Part shown: piece after piece, positions 1 through 11,697 of the stretch
How the letters are laid out: each line of letters begins with the position of its first letter
Numbering within the stretch: position 1 is the stretch's first letter
Assembly: GCA_035771165.1 (NCBI GenBank)
Contig: JAWNZC010000354.1
Coordinates: 260,501 to 324,500 of the forward strand
Source of the DNA: Paragorgia papillata
Lineage: Eukaryota > Cnidaria > Anthozoa > Scleralcyonacea > Coralliidae
Direction: 5' to 3'
DNA: 64,000 bases
The notes under the pieces: generated by a model
Database searches by the model: none
The model's input: only the letters and a program-made list of their open reading frames with translations
Told to the model about the DNA's origin: nothing
Made by a program: the position numbers and the translations under genes

Positions 1-3000
1 CGCCTAACGTCTTTTCACCAACGCCGTTTATCCTTGTACGAACGAAGTATGTTTAAAAATGATCGCTTATTTTCCCAGGAATCATCACGATTTGGCGCAA
101 ATACCTAGGAAATTATACTTGATGATCTGCCATGATTGTGCGGTGTTTTTTGAGTTAATCTTTTGTGCGCAATTAAAGATATTTATTATGATTTTGTTCT
201 TTATAATGGCAGATGGATTCCTGATTCAGAGGCCAGCTACTGTGTCTTGTGTAATGAGCGCTTTACGCAAGTTCGACGTCGTCATCATTGCCGCGTTTGT
301 GGCAAAGTGTTGTGCGCAAAGTGTTGTTTTGAAAAGGTAAATACTTTCTGATATCTTTTTCAGAATTCTAAGCTCTGCTGTAGGATGAAAGATTGGTGCT
401 ATTAGCCAGCGTATAAAAGAAAGTTTAGTTTATGTATTACTGCTTTAGACAGCTTACTGGTCAGATCATAATTCTCACAGTGAGGCACTTTCTGAGGGGC
501 GGGGTGATGTTGCGCGATAATTTATAGCCCCTTTGTCTTAACGACAAACTGGATTTTACCAACCAATTATAGTTTTCCCTGCAAACTCTGTTGTACATGG
601 TTCTACCCACCATAGCAGCCAGCTAGCTGACACCCCAGGAAGCAATTGGTAGTGTGTGCACCACCTCTTGTGCGTTGAGGGCTTTTCTCATTGGTTAATT
701 TCCTCCCTCCACCAAAATCATTATGATGATCCCATGTAGAGCAGATTTTTTGGGAAGTTGTTATAAGATTCAAAAAAATGGCAAACAAGAAAAACATTTG
801 TTTTCAGATTATATTGCCACAATACGGGGAAGAAGAACCTGCTAGAGTCTGCAATTATTGTTTTCCCATCAGTAACATGATTGCTCAAGCCAGATCATTG
901 CAGATGGTAAGTTGCATGGTTTGATTACTGGTATGTTTGGTGTGTTCAGTCGTATACTCAGGCACTTTACGTGGGACTCCATACTTCTGATGTTGTTTCT
1001 TAAGGCTCCAAGATTAGAGGCTGCAAAGGGCTTGTCAGAAATATCAACACAACAGCATGAGCTTAAAAAGGTAGATGTGCAAAAACAATGTCCTGCATTG
1101 TAATTGTATAATATTTATGGACAAGTTTCAAATATATACTGCACAGTACTGTATTAATTTTAGGTTGTTGAATCAGGCGGTGTTCAAGCCTTGATACATC
1201 TTGCTCAGACCAGCATCCATGATGTTAAGGTACAGTATTCTTGATTTCCATTAAAAATATAGTTGTAAGGAACTTGTTGGTACTGTATCAAAGTGCGCAA
1301 TGATCAACTTTTGAAGGCAACGGCAGTGAACCTCCAATAAGCAGACACCTTGAGTTCAGGACTGATAAAACAATGTATGTCTGCATCACCAAACATGTAC
1401 ACACACTTATCAAATCTGACAAGTACACACACTAATTATCAAATCTGACAAGGTTCCAAGCCTGTATGAAATCCTAGAAATTTCTCAGTCTATGTAGCAT
1501 TTGTATAATTATGTGATATCAACTTGTTGTTGCTAGGAAGCTGTTGTTGAAGGTCTTAATACTTTGGCATTGCATCCTCCATTACATCCTATGCTTGTTC
1601 AATGTGGAAGTATCAAGGCAATTTGTAGGTAATACATGTACATCACTGGCTTTTCATACATGCAATCTTTCACTATACTGTAGATTCCTTGTACGTATTC
1701 TCTTTAAAAACTTTAATTTCTACCAGTACGGTAATGCATGGTAAACTACTACAGTAATTTACAAAAATATTTGCCTTTATTTTCAGCATTTTATCGTCAA
1801 CTAACGATACTCATTCACAAGTCCTAATTAAAGGTCTCAGCACACTTAAACTTCTCTCAAAATCTGATAAGTTAAAAATACTAGGTATGAGTGAGTATTT
1901 TTAATAAAAAATAAATAAATTTATAAAGATTATATAAAATAGATAAGTAAATATGTTTGTTTAAAAATAATGTTCTTTCAGTTGTTACAGAGGGTGCCTT
2001 AACTCCATTGATGGCGCTGTCTATGTGTGCAGATAGTACAATAACTATCTTAGCACTGACAACATTAGGAATAGTCCTCGAAAATCAAGTCAATGTTTCT
2101 ACTTTTACTGAGGTTAGTAGAAATGTTCGAATTAGTATGGTGGGAGAAATGTACAGTAAATATAATTCAATCATGTTTTAGCCATATCTTACAATATTAT
2201 GTACAGTTTTCTACTTAGTATATACAGTATATATATATATAATTATATATATAATATAAGTTGTGATTTTTTCCCTGTTGCATAATTTACCCAGGGGTTC
2301 AAACATGCACTGAAAACCATTTTAAGACTGACAAAATCTGATGATGAAAAGGTATGGGAATCTTGTCTTGGACAAAAGAATTGATATATAAGTGTACATG
2401 TACTAGATTAATTCAAGATGTCTTGTTTTTTTTAGGTTCAAGAAGTATCGTTACGTGTGCTTGCCTTGATCTCATATGGTACAGCACATCAACGAAACAA
2501 AATTATTGAAGTAAAGGACCGTCTTTACACATCCTTTTACCCTTGTTTTTTCATTCATCCCTCCTCCTTTCCCTATGTGTTCTACATCTCCTCTGGCTTC
2601 CTTTCTTCTCCCTTTTCCTCTCCCTTTTCCTCTCTCTTTCCTTTATTCATTAAATATTTGGTATATTTCAGGAAGATAACTATGCTGGAAAATGCATTAT
2701 AAGTGCAATAAAACGACATCCAAAAAATCTAGAGGTACACAAATCTTGTAGAATGTTTTGAGCTCTGTTGAATGATTCAATTCTTTCCTCTACATGTTAA
2801 TTAAAGTAATATGAGCTTTAGTCTATTGATTAAAACTCTAAATTTCACAGGTTTATACCAATGGTTCATGTTTGATTGCAAACTTAGCTGTGTGTGAAGA
2901 CAGTCAGGTGCAGTAGGAGATGTATTATTTTTATATTTTGCAGTCACGATTTATGTGCAATTAATTTAATTAAAATTAATGCTTAACTTTAACAGTCATC

Positions 3001-4218
3001 ACTAATGGATTGCATTGATGTGCTTTGCAACTTAATCTCTTCCCATTCCGAAAACAACAACATTCAGGTATGTAAGAAGAGTTGCTAATATACAGCAAAA
3101 GCTTGTTGGTTGCTATTATTTTACAGTTACTTTACATGTTGTATGATTAGGTTAACTCTCAGCTTGACTATTTTGTTGATAAACAGACCCATGTTTCAAG
3201 AGCAGTGGCAAACTTCTCTAAACACAAAGAAAATGGGAGATTTTTGGTAAGTGCTTTAAGTACTGTACAATCTACCTAAATATTACTTAAACTTGTCTTA
3301 TAATATCATTAATAATTCATGACGAAAATTCAAAAGAAGTCAATACCGTAGCAGCTAGTGGTTGTAAATCAGATATGTACAGCATCATCCTGATTTACAT
3401 AAACTTTAGCTTCGATTTTCTCAGCTAAAACAGACCGTATCCCCAAAATAGTTAGTGAACTTGATTACTTAGATGCATTTGTATTTTAAGAAAGATACAG
3501 CATTCGCATCCGAGCTGTATCTATTACATACAAGTACAGAACTCTAAATTATAAAAAATATTAGGTTATGTCTTTTTTTGCATTTTTTTTAGATATCTCA
3601 CTTGTCCAACGTTATTAAAGTTCATGTGAATGTAAGTTTAGCAAAATAACAATTTATTTAAATTACATTAATATTTTAACTTGTCTAATCTGTTACTGTT
3701 AATTATATATTTATTTATTTACATGATCATTTTTTAATTTTAATTTTTGTATTCTTGCACAATAGTCCAGTAAACCTGACATAAGAGCACATGGCATCCG
3801 TACAGTGTTTTTTCTTCTGGAATATCAAAGTGAACAGACAATTGCAACATTAACAAGGTAATTTTGTGTTATACGGGTAAGCTGTGTATTGGATATATAC
3901 ACATACTGTATCCAGATGTATTTTTCTGAGCAATGAAAAGGTGAGGAAAAATTACAGAGAAACAGGTAAAATACCCAGCCTTATCAGCAGTCAAACAATT
4001 CAATGGGATATACTGTACTAGTAGTAACTGTATTAATTACAACTGTTTAAACAGATCCTATCTTCTGCTTTAGACTAATCTCTATTCCTTTAATACATGT
4101 ACTTCTTAGGGAAGGTATATCTGGTTTGTTAAATGGCTTATTACAATTCAGTGGAACAACTAGTGCTGTTAGAGAAGTGCTTCTCAGACATGTTCCAGAG
4201 ATGGGCAGACCATTGTGA
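1..4218 (+). CDS. FYVE zinc finger plus armadillo-like repeat protein, 5' partial, 17 exons visible
   Basis: Exons inferred from GT-AG sites with continuous reading frame: <3-46, 213-336, 808-906, 1005-1070, 1164-1229, 1537-1628, 1787-1884, 1982-2112, 2295-2351, 2436-2510, 2672-2734, 2851-2907, 2996-3067, 3187-3246, 3593-3631, 3766-3857, 4110-4218; stop TGA 4216-4218. They join to 447 residues without a frame break. The first three exons encode a complete FYVE finger: WIPD, RRRHHCRVCG, then ARVCNYC, with all eight zinc cysteines. FYVE domains bind phosphatidylinositol 3-phosphate on endosomes. The rest is alpha-helical, Leu/Ala-rich repeats of about 20-40 residues (for example VVESGGVQALIHLA) of armadillo type, with many exons of 57-75 bases matching repeat parts. 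A role as an endosomal adaptor is inference. The start codon lies upstream of the window. I cannot name the orthologue. Confidence 0.85.
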
Positions 4219-4628
4219 CTCTTTACACAATCTTAATCAATTTTTCTACCTGTGAATGATTTGAATATGTAAAAAATATTTTATAATTGTAGAAAATAAG
4301 AATTGTGAAAAATTTCAGAAAATGTACTTTCTTAAAATTATTTTCATAGATCCCTTTCCCCAGTGTGAATAATTTGCCTTATAATGATGTAAGTGAATAA
4401 TTATAATCTAAAATTATCAATCAACTATATTTTTCTAACAATACAAACATGTAATAATTTAACAGTGTATACTGCATAGTTTTATGATAAATACAATTAT
4501 GGATGAGTGGTGAAGATATTTTGTCAAACTACATGTAGTACAGTAATATCCTTGTAAAAATAGTAAATAAATTTTTGGTGGTGTTTATTAAAAAACTCCA
4601 CTAGATTCTCAGCAGAATATAAAATTTC
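4219..4628. other. Convergent 3' intergenic region
   Basis: About 410 bases between two tail-to-tail genes. It contains AATAAA on the plus strand at 4566-4571 (candidate poly(A) signal for the FYVE gene) and TTTATT at 4584-4589, which is AATAAA on the minus strand (candidate for the glycosyltransferase). If both are used, the two 3' UTRs nearly touch or overlap. No coding signal was seen. Confidence 0.5.
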
Positions 4629-6527
4629 TCAGACAACCTTCCTGGAAGTTGTGTTAGTGATATTCACTTTTTGTGTCCCATGTTTCTTCTCAACCAATTG
4701 TGCTAATTGTTTTACCACACGTGCCCTTCTTTCAACACTATACTGTAATTCTTTTAAAACAGTAGTGTTAACTTTGAATTTTTCACTTTGCGAGATGTCT
4801 TCTCCAAGTACGGTAAAATTCACAGCAGCTTCTAGCCTTTTTCTTAAGAGTTTAATCTCTAAAGTCTCAATATCAAGTTCATCTGCCTTTTTCCATAAGT
4901 TCCGAGCCTCTTCACTTTTTATTTTAGAATTCCTTTTTGAGAAGTTTGGTTTGTAGATCAGTTTTGTTTTCCAGTCTGGCTCTACGTTACTAAAAAGGTT
5001 TGTCCCAAAAGCTAGCATTCCCATTTGTCGATGTGACCCTTCCGACATCGCTTTACTTTTCAGGCATGACATGTATTGTTCACCAGGTAATATAGGGTCA
5101 CAGAATTTCGGGTGATACAAATGAAATATCCCATAGTCTGTTGCCCTGATCACTGCCAGATCTGTCTTTAGAAATTTTCGATAGAGTTTCAGATCTTCGA
5201 TACCCCAGCCATGAATGCTTGTATCAAAACCTTTAGTTGATATAAAATCATTTTTATACTGGCATGTCATTCCAAAGCCAAAATCTCTCCAAAAACCATT
5301 ATGTTTTCCAACATAAAGTTGTTGTTCTATACTTGGTGGAGCACCATTGTACACAACTTGTGGATTGTATAAACTGTAAACTATCGGATAATAAACCATT
5401 TTTCCAGGTTCTGTGTATAAGCGACATCTTTCCAAAAAACTTGCAGTGAAATACATATCCACATCGCAAAAAAACATAATATTATTTCCTTTTTGCCAAG
5501 ACAGAACCCCTTTTTGCAAGCCAGCACCACGTGAAAACGGCCCTTTTTGAAAAATAATTTTATAATCCTTGAAGTTTTCCTTTTTTTCAAACTGATAAAA
5601 TATACTTTGTAGTCTATCTCGTTCTTTTTGACCAAAATAAACTACCGTAAGAAAAACACGTGCGTCCCATCGGACGCAAATATCTGCAAAACGTTTTAAA
5701 AAAACCTCGAGTTTTTCAGTTCTTCCTGATAAAGGAAGTATTAGATTAATGGGTTCCTTGGATGTGTCTACTGTTTCAATGTTATCTACAAGCTCCAAGT
5801 TGGAAAAAGGACGACGAATTTTCACCCTATGGTATTGATTTGGTTTAGAAGCTGTAAAAAATAAATTATACTGCATTCCATTCAAGCGATCTAGTCTTGT
5901 TATACCCGTGACCAAGTCGGCTAGTGTTCGTTTTTGGTGGCTAGGTAAGTCGTCGTTTAAAACACGTAAAGAAAACTTCAAGAGTTCGCTGTGTTCTTTA
6001 AATCTTGTTCCGAGAGGTCTTCTTGCCGGCCGGTCAACAAGTCCATCTTTGTTCACACTATAAATACCATTACTAGTGAAGCTATCAAAAGGAACCACAG
6101 ATAATTCACTATTCACGGTGTCACCTTTCAAAAAATCTGACTTGGAAATTTCAGTTTTTATTTTACTGAACTCCTGCGCGCTGACAATCTTGTCAAGTTT
6201 AACATACTTTGCGAGTAATGAAGATAATTCTTCATTTTCCTTCTTTAGTCTTTTTGTAGTATTCTCTCTCGTTTCCTCTTTATGTTTTAATTCGCGCTTG
6301 AGCAAGAACAGAGACTGCTCCGTCGCACGAAGTCTCTCAATGAACCTTTGATCCTTTGTCGTCGTAAACGACGCTGGTATTGTTGTAATTCCTGTCCTAT
6401 CATCGCGTGGAAAGCGTCTGTTATCTCCGCAATAAGACAGCAGAAGATTGAGAGAGATCTGGATGACGACAACCACAAAGATAAAGAAAAGGTAACACGG
6501 CAATCGACATGCGCTAAATCTTCGCAT
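4629..6527 (-). CDS. CSGALNACT: Chondroitin sulfate N-acetylgalactosaminyltransferase (CSGALNACT-type), intronless
   Basis: 632 residues in one open frame, ATG at 6527-6525, stop at 4631-4629. Short basic N-terminus, then one membrane segment (about residues 10-33), giving a type II Golgi protein. A Lys/Glu-rich stem with coiled-coil character (about 65-120) follows. The CHGN-type catalytic domain spans about 265-510: NLILPLSGR, the metal-binding DVD at 355-357 within FFCDVDMYF, DFGFGMTCQY, and HGWGIEDLKLYRK at 439-451. Family enzymes transfer GalNAc from UDP-GalNAc to glucuronic acid at the linkage region, starting or extending chondroitin chains on proteoglycans. Vertebrate forms are about 530-540 residues; the extra length is a C-terminal charged tail (about 520-632). 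Vertebrate genes have introns, so a single exon here suggests a retrocopy or intron loss (inference). All key motifs are intact. Confidence 0.93.
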   Translation of the reverse strand: MRRFSACRLPCYLFFIFVVVVIQISLNLLLSYCGDNRRFPRDDRTGITTIPASFTTTKDQRFIERLRATEQSLFLLKRELKHKEETRENTTKRLKKENEELSSLLAKYVKLDKIVSAQEFSKIKTEISKSDFLKGDTVNSELSVVPFDSFTSNGIYSVNKDGLVDRPARRPLGTRFKEHSELLKFSLRVLNDDLPSHQKRTLADLVTGITRLDRLNGMQYNLFFTASKPNQYHRVKIRRPFSNLELVDNIETVDTSKEPINLILPLSGRTEKLEVFLKRFADICVRWDARVFLTVVYFGQKERDRLQSIFYQFEKKENFKDYKIIFQKGPFSRGAGLQKGVLSWQKGNNIMFFCDVDMYFTASFLERCRLYTEPGKMVYYPIVYSLYNPQVVYNGAPPSIEQQLYVGKHNGFWRDFGFGMTCQYKNDFISTKGFDTSIHGWGIEDLKLYRKFLKTDLAVIRATDYGIFHLYHPKFCDPILPGEQYMSCLKSKAMSEGSHRQMGMLAFGTNLFSNVEPDWKTKLIYKPNFSKRNSKIKSEEARNLWKKADELDIETLEIKLLRKRLEAAVNFTVLGEDISQSEKFKVNTTVLKELQYSVERRARVVKQLAQLVEKKHGTQKVNITNTTSRKVV

Positions 6528-7744
6528 GACAACATGACAACCGCCAGACTTTAAATAATATCAAAACACCTTCACAAAAGCATCGCTGTAGACCTTGACT
6601 TCAAGACCAGAATATCACGAATAAATATTTAGAAATCCAAGTATTGGCACAGGTTTGTTTAAAAAACAATATTTGTCGCCGCCAGTTAAATATACAATCA
6701 TTTGAATGAAAACCTTCAACCTTTGTTACTTCACGCGCATTATATGACAGCAATCTCTCGTTCTCAGATCTCCAACAAAACTCACGCGCCTGACACAAAA
6801 TCCCTTTTTAATATTCCCAGTTTCTCCGTTTTTAGTGGTTTCTTTCTTGAATCCGTTACTTGAGTTTCATCGAGTTATCTCAGCAGGATATCAAAGGAAA
6901 ATAATATATAATAAAGGCAAAAGCATTTAAAGAACCTTGCTTTAGAGCCTTAGCTGGGTGTCAATGCGGGTTTTACAACATGTCCCGCAACAGGTAGTTG
7001 CTTTTCTGCCATTGGTAAGTTGGCTTTTTGACCAGTTAAAATAATAATATTGTCCACGAGACTGTAACAATGAGATAATCATTTATAAACGGACAGTGAT
7101 CTTTCGTCCTTTTTGCGAGGGATAAGGAAACGACAAGATTTTGCTTTAAAAAATCAACTGGGACTTTTAAAACTTGGATACGTTCGTTTATTGCCAGTGA
7201 GCAAGCAAGAATAAAGTGAGTGAACGAATTTCCTAATTCTGATCGTGTTTGTCATTGTGTTATGCTGTGGTTGGTGGGAAAATACGCTCCGTTGAATGAC
7301 AAAAATTTTATTTCGAAACAGAGTCGAAACCTAAGGCATTATATAAAAGTATATAAATATAAATTGTATATGTGCTGCTATGTATATGTGCTGCTATGTA
7401 TATAGCGTAGAAATAACGAATCAGGAATATCATAAGTAGTATACTGTCGCAACACTGATTATGGGAAGTCTGACGAGTTTCAAACAAAGTCAAGGCCCTT
7501 CGTCAGTACCGTTTAGACCTCCTACTGTATACTCGGTATACCAGCAGTACATCAACTTTTAGCATTTTTTGTTTCGCATTTGGAATATGTGATATATAAC
7601 GTGATATGTTCTTTCAGTATAACATTTTATAATGCTGACTTTTCGTTCCGAACGTTAGGAGTGCCAGCAATTAAAAATATTTTATATTACACACAAATAT
7701 CTACAAATTATAATAGTTCGAAAGTTAAAAAATCTTATGGAAAG
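6528..7744. other. Intergenic, no gene recognised
   Basis: Upstream region of the glycosyltransferase gene on its minus side. No convincing coding exon. Around 7465-7505 there is a degenerate match to the dispersed hammerhead-like element (TTCGTCAG and GACGAG segments). The remainder is unique-looking AT-rich DNA. Confidence 0.4.
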
Positions 7745-8155
7745 TTTCAAACAAAATATGTATATATGATGTACATATTGTAACATAATGTATATAATTA
7801 TATATAATGTATAATTATAATGTATATCAGATATAAATTGTAACATAATATATATATAATTATGTATGCAGTATATAATCATGTACATCATAATGAAACA
7901 AATTGTATGTATATAATTATATAATGTATATAATTATGTACATCAGATATATACTGTAACAGAATATGTATAATTATATACAATGTATATAATCATGTAC
8001 ATCAGAATGATATAAATTGCAACATAATGTATATAATTATATAATGCATATAATTATGTACATCAGATATATATTGTAACATAATGTATATAACTATACA
8101 CAATGTATATAATTATAATGTATATCAGATACATTTTCTAACATAATTCGTAGAA
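7745..8155. repeat. AT-rich minisatellite built on AATGTATATAATTATA units
   Basis: Imperfect tandem units of roughly 60-100 bases containing TGTACATCAGATATATA, TGTAACATAATGTATA and ATGTATATAATTAT are repeated about five times. The sequence is almost only A and T. Short open frames over it are low-complexity Tyr/Ile artefacts. Confidence 0.8.
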
Positions 8156-8224
8156 ACTGAATTGTGTATATATTCTTGTAATTCGGCCTAGATCGTGTAG
8201 TTTAATCTAGTGAAATACCAAATA

Positions 8225-8445
8225 CAGTCGTTGGCACCTAAGCGTGTACACCAAAGTGAACCGTTTTGAAATCAACACCGTGGGATTGGCGAGACGTGAT
8301 TGGCTAAGGGCACATTCATGCGACAATAATGCATTGGTTCGAATGTATCAATACCTTTGCAAGGTAAACATTTAACTTTGACGTTGATATAAAACATTAA
8401 AACATGTTTTGACGGGCGGTGTACACGCTTAGGTGCCAACGACTG
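8225..8445. mobile_element. MITE with 28-bp terminal inverted repeats, TA target site
   Basis: The element starts CAGTCGTTGGCACCTAAGCG and ends with its exact inverse, each flanked by TA (8223-8224 and 8446-8447). It is 221 bp with no coding capacity. TA duplication and CAGT termini fit a non-autonomous Tc1/mariner-like element. Confidence 0.85.
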
Positions 8446-9380
8446 TATTACTTGTGATATATTTTAGTTTAGTTTGGTAATAAAGAAATTTCGTGATATA
8501 AAGCAGTTAGCTTTTAAACAAACTAATATACTGTGTTCATGTTATGATGTTACCTGGGAGATATAACCAACCGATATTGAATATGACAGATATTGTAAAA
8601 TATTCATGTAACGTGCCAGTTTTTGTGAACTCAAAACTTCTTATTTTGACAACAAAGGACATGACACTTCAGCTCGTAAATATCATAATGAATATCGAGT
8701 ATAGCCATGCATGTATTAACAAGAAGGGCAAAAGAAAAATGATATTTTAAGACTTATTTGCCGAAGTTTTCGTAGAGACAGAGCGAGATCTAATGCTTTT
8801 CCGCACAGACCAAGCAAACGAGGTTAATAAGGAACATATTAAATGGCTTTAGTTCTTTTTCTTTCTAAGTTTCCAACGCTGTTTTCGTCGCCTTCGCTCG
8901 TCTTTGCCGTTTACCACTTTACATTACCTGAAAGCTTTTCCTGTCGCTTCTTGTGTCTTGTTTACACCAGTGTGGCTTCCATTTGTTGTATTTTTACCTA
9001 ACAAGCTTTAATATGAAGCCAGAACTAATGTTCTAGCACATTTTGTTCGAGATATTTCAAGAAAGATAGCCATGCAGTAGCTTCTCTTCAGGTTGTCTTC
9101 TTCGTATTCAAATCAACCCTGAAATTTTCGCGCCAAAACTTACCGGCAAATTTACCCGGGGTCAATATCGGAGGATCAATATCTTAGGGTCTCTAGTGTG
9201 GAGTCTTGCCGCAACTTCTAAAATGCTATTTTCTTGTATGCGATATTCATGTGAATATTTTTTAAAAAAATACCAAATAGTATACTAGCGGGGAATTACC
9301 TTGGCTTTCAAATGTGAAAAGAATTCGTCTTTATAATACAGTTCTAATATTTAACCTTAATCCTTTATTACAGAAAGAAG
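8446..9380. other. Upstream region of the acidic-protein gene
   Basis: No coding exon recognised. The last bases before the ATG contain a polypyrimidine tract and TTATTACAG (acceptor at about 9372), so the coding exon is probably preceded by a 5' UTR intron whose first exon lies somewhere in this stretch. Confidence 0.4.
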
Positions 9381-11048
9381 ATGAAGCCATTTTTGGCTAT
9401 TTTCTTCGTCGCTCTAGTTCTTGTCTGTTATTATGGCGAACCTGTGAACGCGTACAGCGACAGAGCAACTCTTGGTGCTCGTCTCATTCGAGCACTGAAG
9501 ACAACCACGCATGCGCACAATAAACCTACCCACGCTAAAGAGAAGGGAGAGGAATCCGGTAAAGAGCAAGATACTTTATCCAAAGATATGGAAAGACAAA
9601 TGAAACGTATTGATGCTTTGGAAGACATTTTCATTGGTTCGTCGGGGTCACGTGGTGAGAGCGGAAAAGTTAAGTCAAAAGTGAACTCGGCAAGAAGATC
9701 ATGGGTTGATGATACTCAAGACCTCGATAAGATGAATGACGATGACGACGAAAACACACTTGAAAAAAGAAGTGAAGATGGCAGTAGTTACGATGGAGGT
9801 GATCTCGACTCTCCAAAAGGTTTTGGTTACGAGGAAAGTACAGTAGAGAAAGCAAACATTCGCAGGAGACGCCGAGAAATCAGTGATGATAAAGCGAATG
9901 AAAGTTCAGATAAACACACTAAGGAGGACACTAAGAGTAACACGGAGGATTTGTCATTACAAGACAAGGTTGATAATAGTACTGGATTTAGCGACAAAAC
10001 TGACTTGGTTGATACTTCCAAGAAATCAGGGAGTCCAAAAAAAGCAGCGACATCGGAGGAAAACAAGGATTCAGATGGAGATCTAATGGGTGGTACTGGG
10101 GCAATAGATGGTGATCTAGAATCAGAAGAGAATCAGGATGAAGAAGATAACCATGGTGACGAAACACACGCTAAAGATAGCGATGATAACAATTCTGAGA
10201 ACGAAGACAGTCAGCTTTCCGAGAAAGATGAAGAAGAAGACGACAAGAAATATGATAATGACGACGAAGATAAATCTGAGAAAGCAGATGATAATGACAA
10301 AGTTTCTGATGATAGAAAAGCTGATGATAATGATAGTCATAATAATGATGGTAGAAAAGCTGATGATAATGATAGTCATAATGATGATGATAGAAAAGCT
10401 GATGATAATGATAGTCATAATGATGATGATAGAAAAGCTGATGATGATGATGATGATGACGACGAAGATAAAGAATCCGAGAAAAACGCTGAAAGGAAGT
10501 CCGAGATTGATACCAAAAGCTCGGAGGACGAAAAATCTCAAGGTGACGAAAAATCTCAAGGTGACGAAAAATCTCAAGGCGACGACAACAAGAAATCCGA
10601 GGTTGACGAGCTGACGAAATCTGATGAAAACGCAAAGAAAACATTCGACGCTGTTGAGGAAAAGAAACCAGAAATTGATACGAAGAAATGGAGCAATGAG
10701 GATAAAAAATCAGAAAATGAGAAATCCCCGGATGATGATGATGACGACAGCGATGATAAATCCGTCGAGACTCCTGACAAGAATGCTCACGGGGACAAGA
10801 AATCATCATTCGATGACAGCGACCTATATTTCGCCAGTGGCGATGACAAGGGCGCGGAGGAGAGCAAAGATGATGACGAAGATAACGCCGCTGACAAGAA
10901 AGTCAGTTGTCGCACTGTGTGTTCTCAACCTATGGACTACGAGACATGCGCAGTTCCAAGATGCGACTATAAGGTTGGCACGATAAGAGATTTGTGTCAA
11001 TACTTGTGTCATCATCAGAAAGAGCATTGTGAAGAAATTTGTGAATAG
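9381..11048 (+). CDS. Secreted Asp/Ser/Lys-rich acidic repeat protein with C-terminal 8-Cys module
   Basis: 555 residues, ATG directly after a splice acceptor. Residues 1-24 are a clear signal peptide (LAIFFVALVLVCYYG core, probable cleavage after VNA). A short moderately charged region precedes a polybasic site, RRRRR at about 160-164, that could be cut by furin-like proteases. Residues 170-500 are overwhelmingly Asp, Glu, Ser and Lys, with a 13-residue repeat (RKADDNDSHNDDD) about four times and EKSQGD three times. The last ~48 residues contain eight cysteines in the spacing C-x3-C-x8-C-x4-C-x10-C-x3-C-x6-C-x3-C. Secreted Asp-rich proteins of cnidarians and molluscs often bind calcium and occur in mineralised matrix; that role, or a mucus/calcium buffer, is inference. 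I do not recognise the cysteine module. Confidence 0.88.
   Translation: MKPFLAIFFVALVLVCYYGEPVNAYSDRATLGARLIRALKTTTHAHNKPTHAKEKGEESGKEQDTLSKDMERQMKRIDALEDIFIGSSGSRGESGKVKSKVNSARRSWVDDTQDLDKMNDDDDENTLEKRSEDGSSYDGGDLDSPKGFGYEESTVEKANIRRRRREISDDKANESSDKHTKEDTKSNTEDLSLQDKVDNSTGFSDKTDLVDTSKKSGSPKKAATSEENKDSDGDLMGGTGAIDGDLESEENQDEEDNHGDETHAKDSDDNNSENEDSQLSEKDEEEDDKKYDNDDEDKSEKADDNDKVSDDRKADDNDSHNNDGRKADDNDSHNDDDRKADDNDSHNDDDRKADDDDDDDDEDKESEKNAERKSEIDTKSSEDEKSQGDEKSQGDEKSQGDDNKKSEVDELTKSDENAKKTFDAVEEKKPEIDTKKWSNEDKKSENEKSPDDDDDDSDDKSVETPDKNAHGDKKSSFDDSDLYFASGDDKGAEESKDDDEDNAADKKVSCRTVCSQPMDYETCAVPRCDYKVGTIRDLCQYLCHHQKEHCEEICE
10310..10452 (+). repeat. 39-nt coding tandem repeat
   Basis: About 3.7 nearly identical 39-base units (GCTGATGATAATGATAGTCA plus ATAATGATGATGATAGAAAA) inside the acidic protein gene, followed by a GAT run. 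Units two and three are virtually identical, so unit number is probably variable between alleles. Confidence 0.9.
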
Positions 11049-11697
11049 TCTTTAGCAAGGCTTTCCAGGAACTACAAATACATGACTAAATCACAATGAC
11101 CGGTTATCACAATAATGTCCTTGTATTCATGTAATATCATATATACATGCAGTAAATTTAGGAGACTAATATACGCCGGCCTATTATACTTTACATATAG
11201 AGTCATACATTGTAAATGTAGACCTAAACATACTGTTAATATTTTATTTGAAAATAGTTATGTAATATGTCAATCAAAATAGGTTTACTTAGGTCACTAT
11301 CATGTTACTTTAAACCGTCTTTCCCTCGTTCGAAATATTCCAGTGAGAGGCACTTTGGATTTACTTTGATGGAAATTACGTTAAAGTAACTCTACACGAA
11401 GTACAATTAAAAGTCGGAGTTAAACTAACTCTAAAATGTCTTAACTTCTCCAAAGAAGTTCCTTCCTTCATCGAATTAAAATAGCCTCCTAAAATAGCAG
11501 CGTATCCAATGGTTGAGAATCCCTGCTCAGTTTAATTAAACCAACTAATTCAAGAAATTAATTAAACGACAATTATCAAACATCAAGTAGTATACCACGC
11601 ACATGTAAGACAGTCTGGTAAGACTGAAACTCTGAACTGGACCTGCGCCATCCTACCTATATATGCCAATTACCATAATTTTTTAATTTTATGAAAC
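11049..11697. other. Convergent 3' region
   Basis: 3' flanks of the acidic-protein gene (+) and the first GPCR gene (-). No coding exon or clear repeat seen. The TTTAATTAAAC/GTTTAATTAAA motifs around 11530-11570 form a small imperfect inverted repeat. Confidence 0.35.

Noticed and set aside
10122..10809. Several long frames antisense or out of frame to the acidic-protein gene
   Set aside because: Asp codon repeats (GAT/GAC) leave other frames stop-poor; they are shadows of the real gene.
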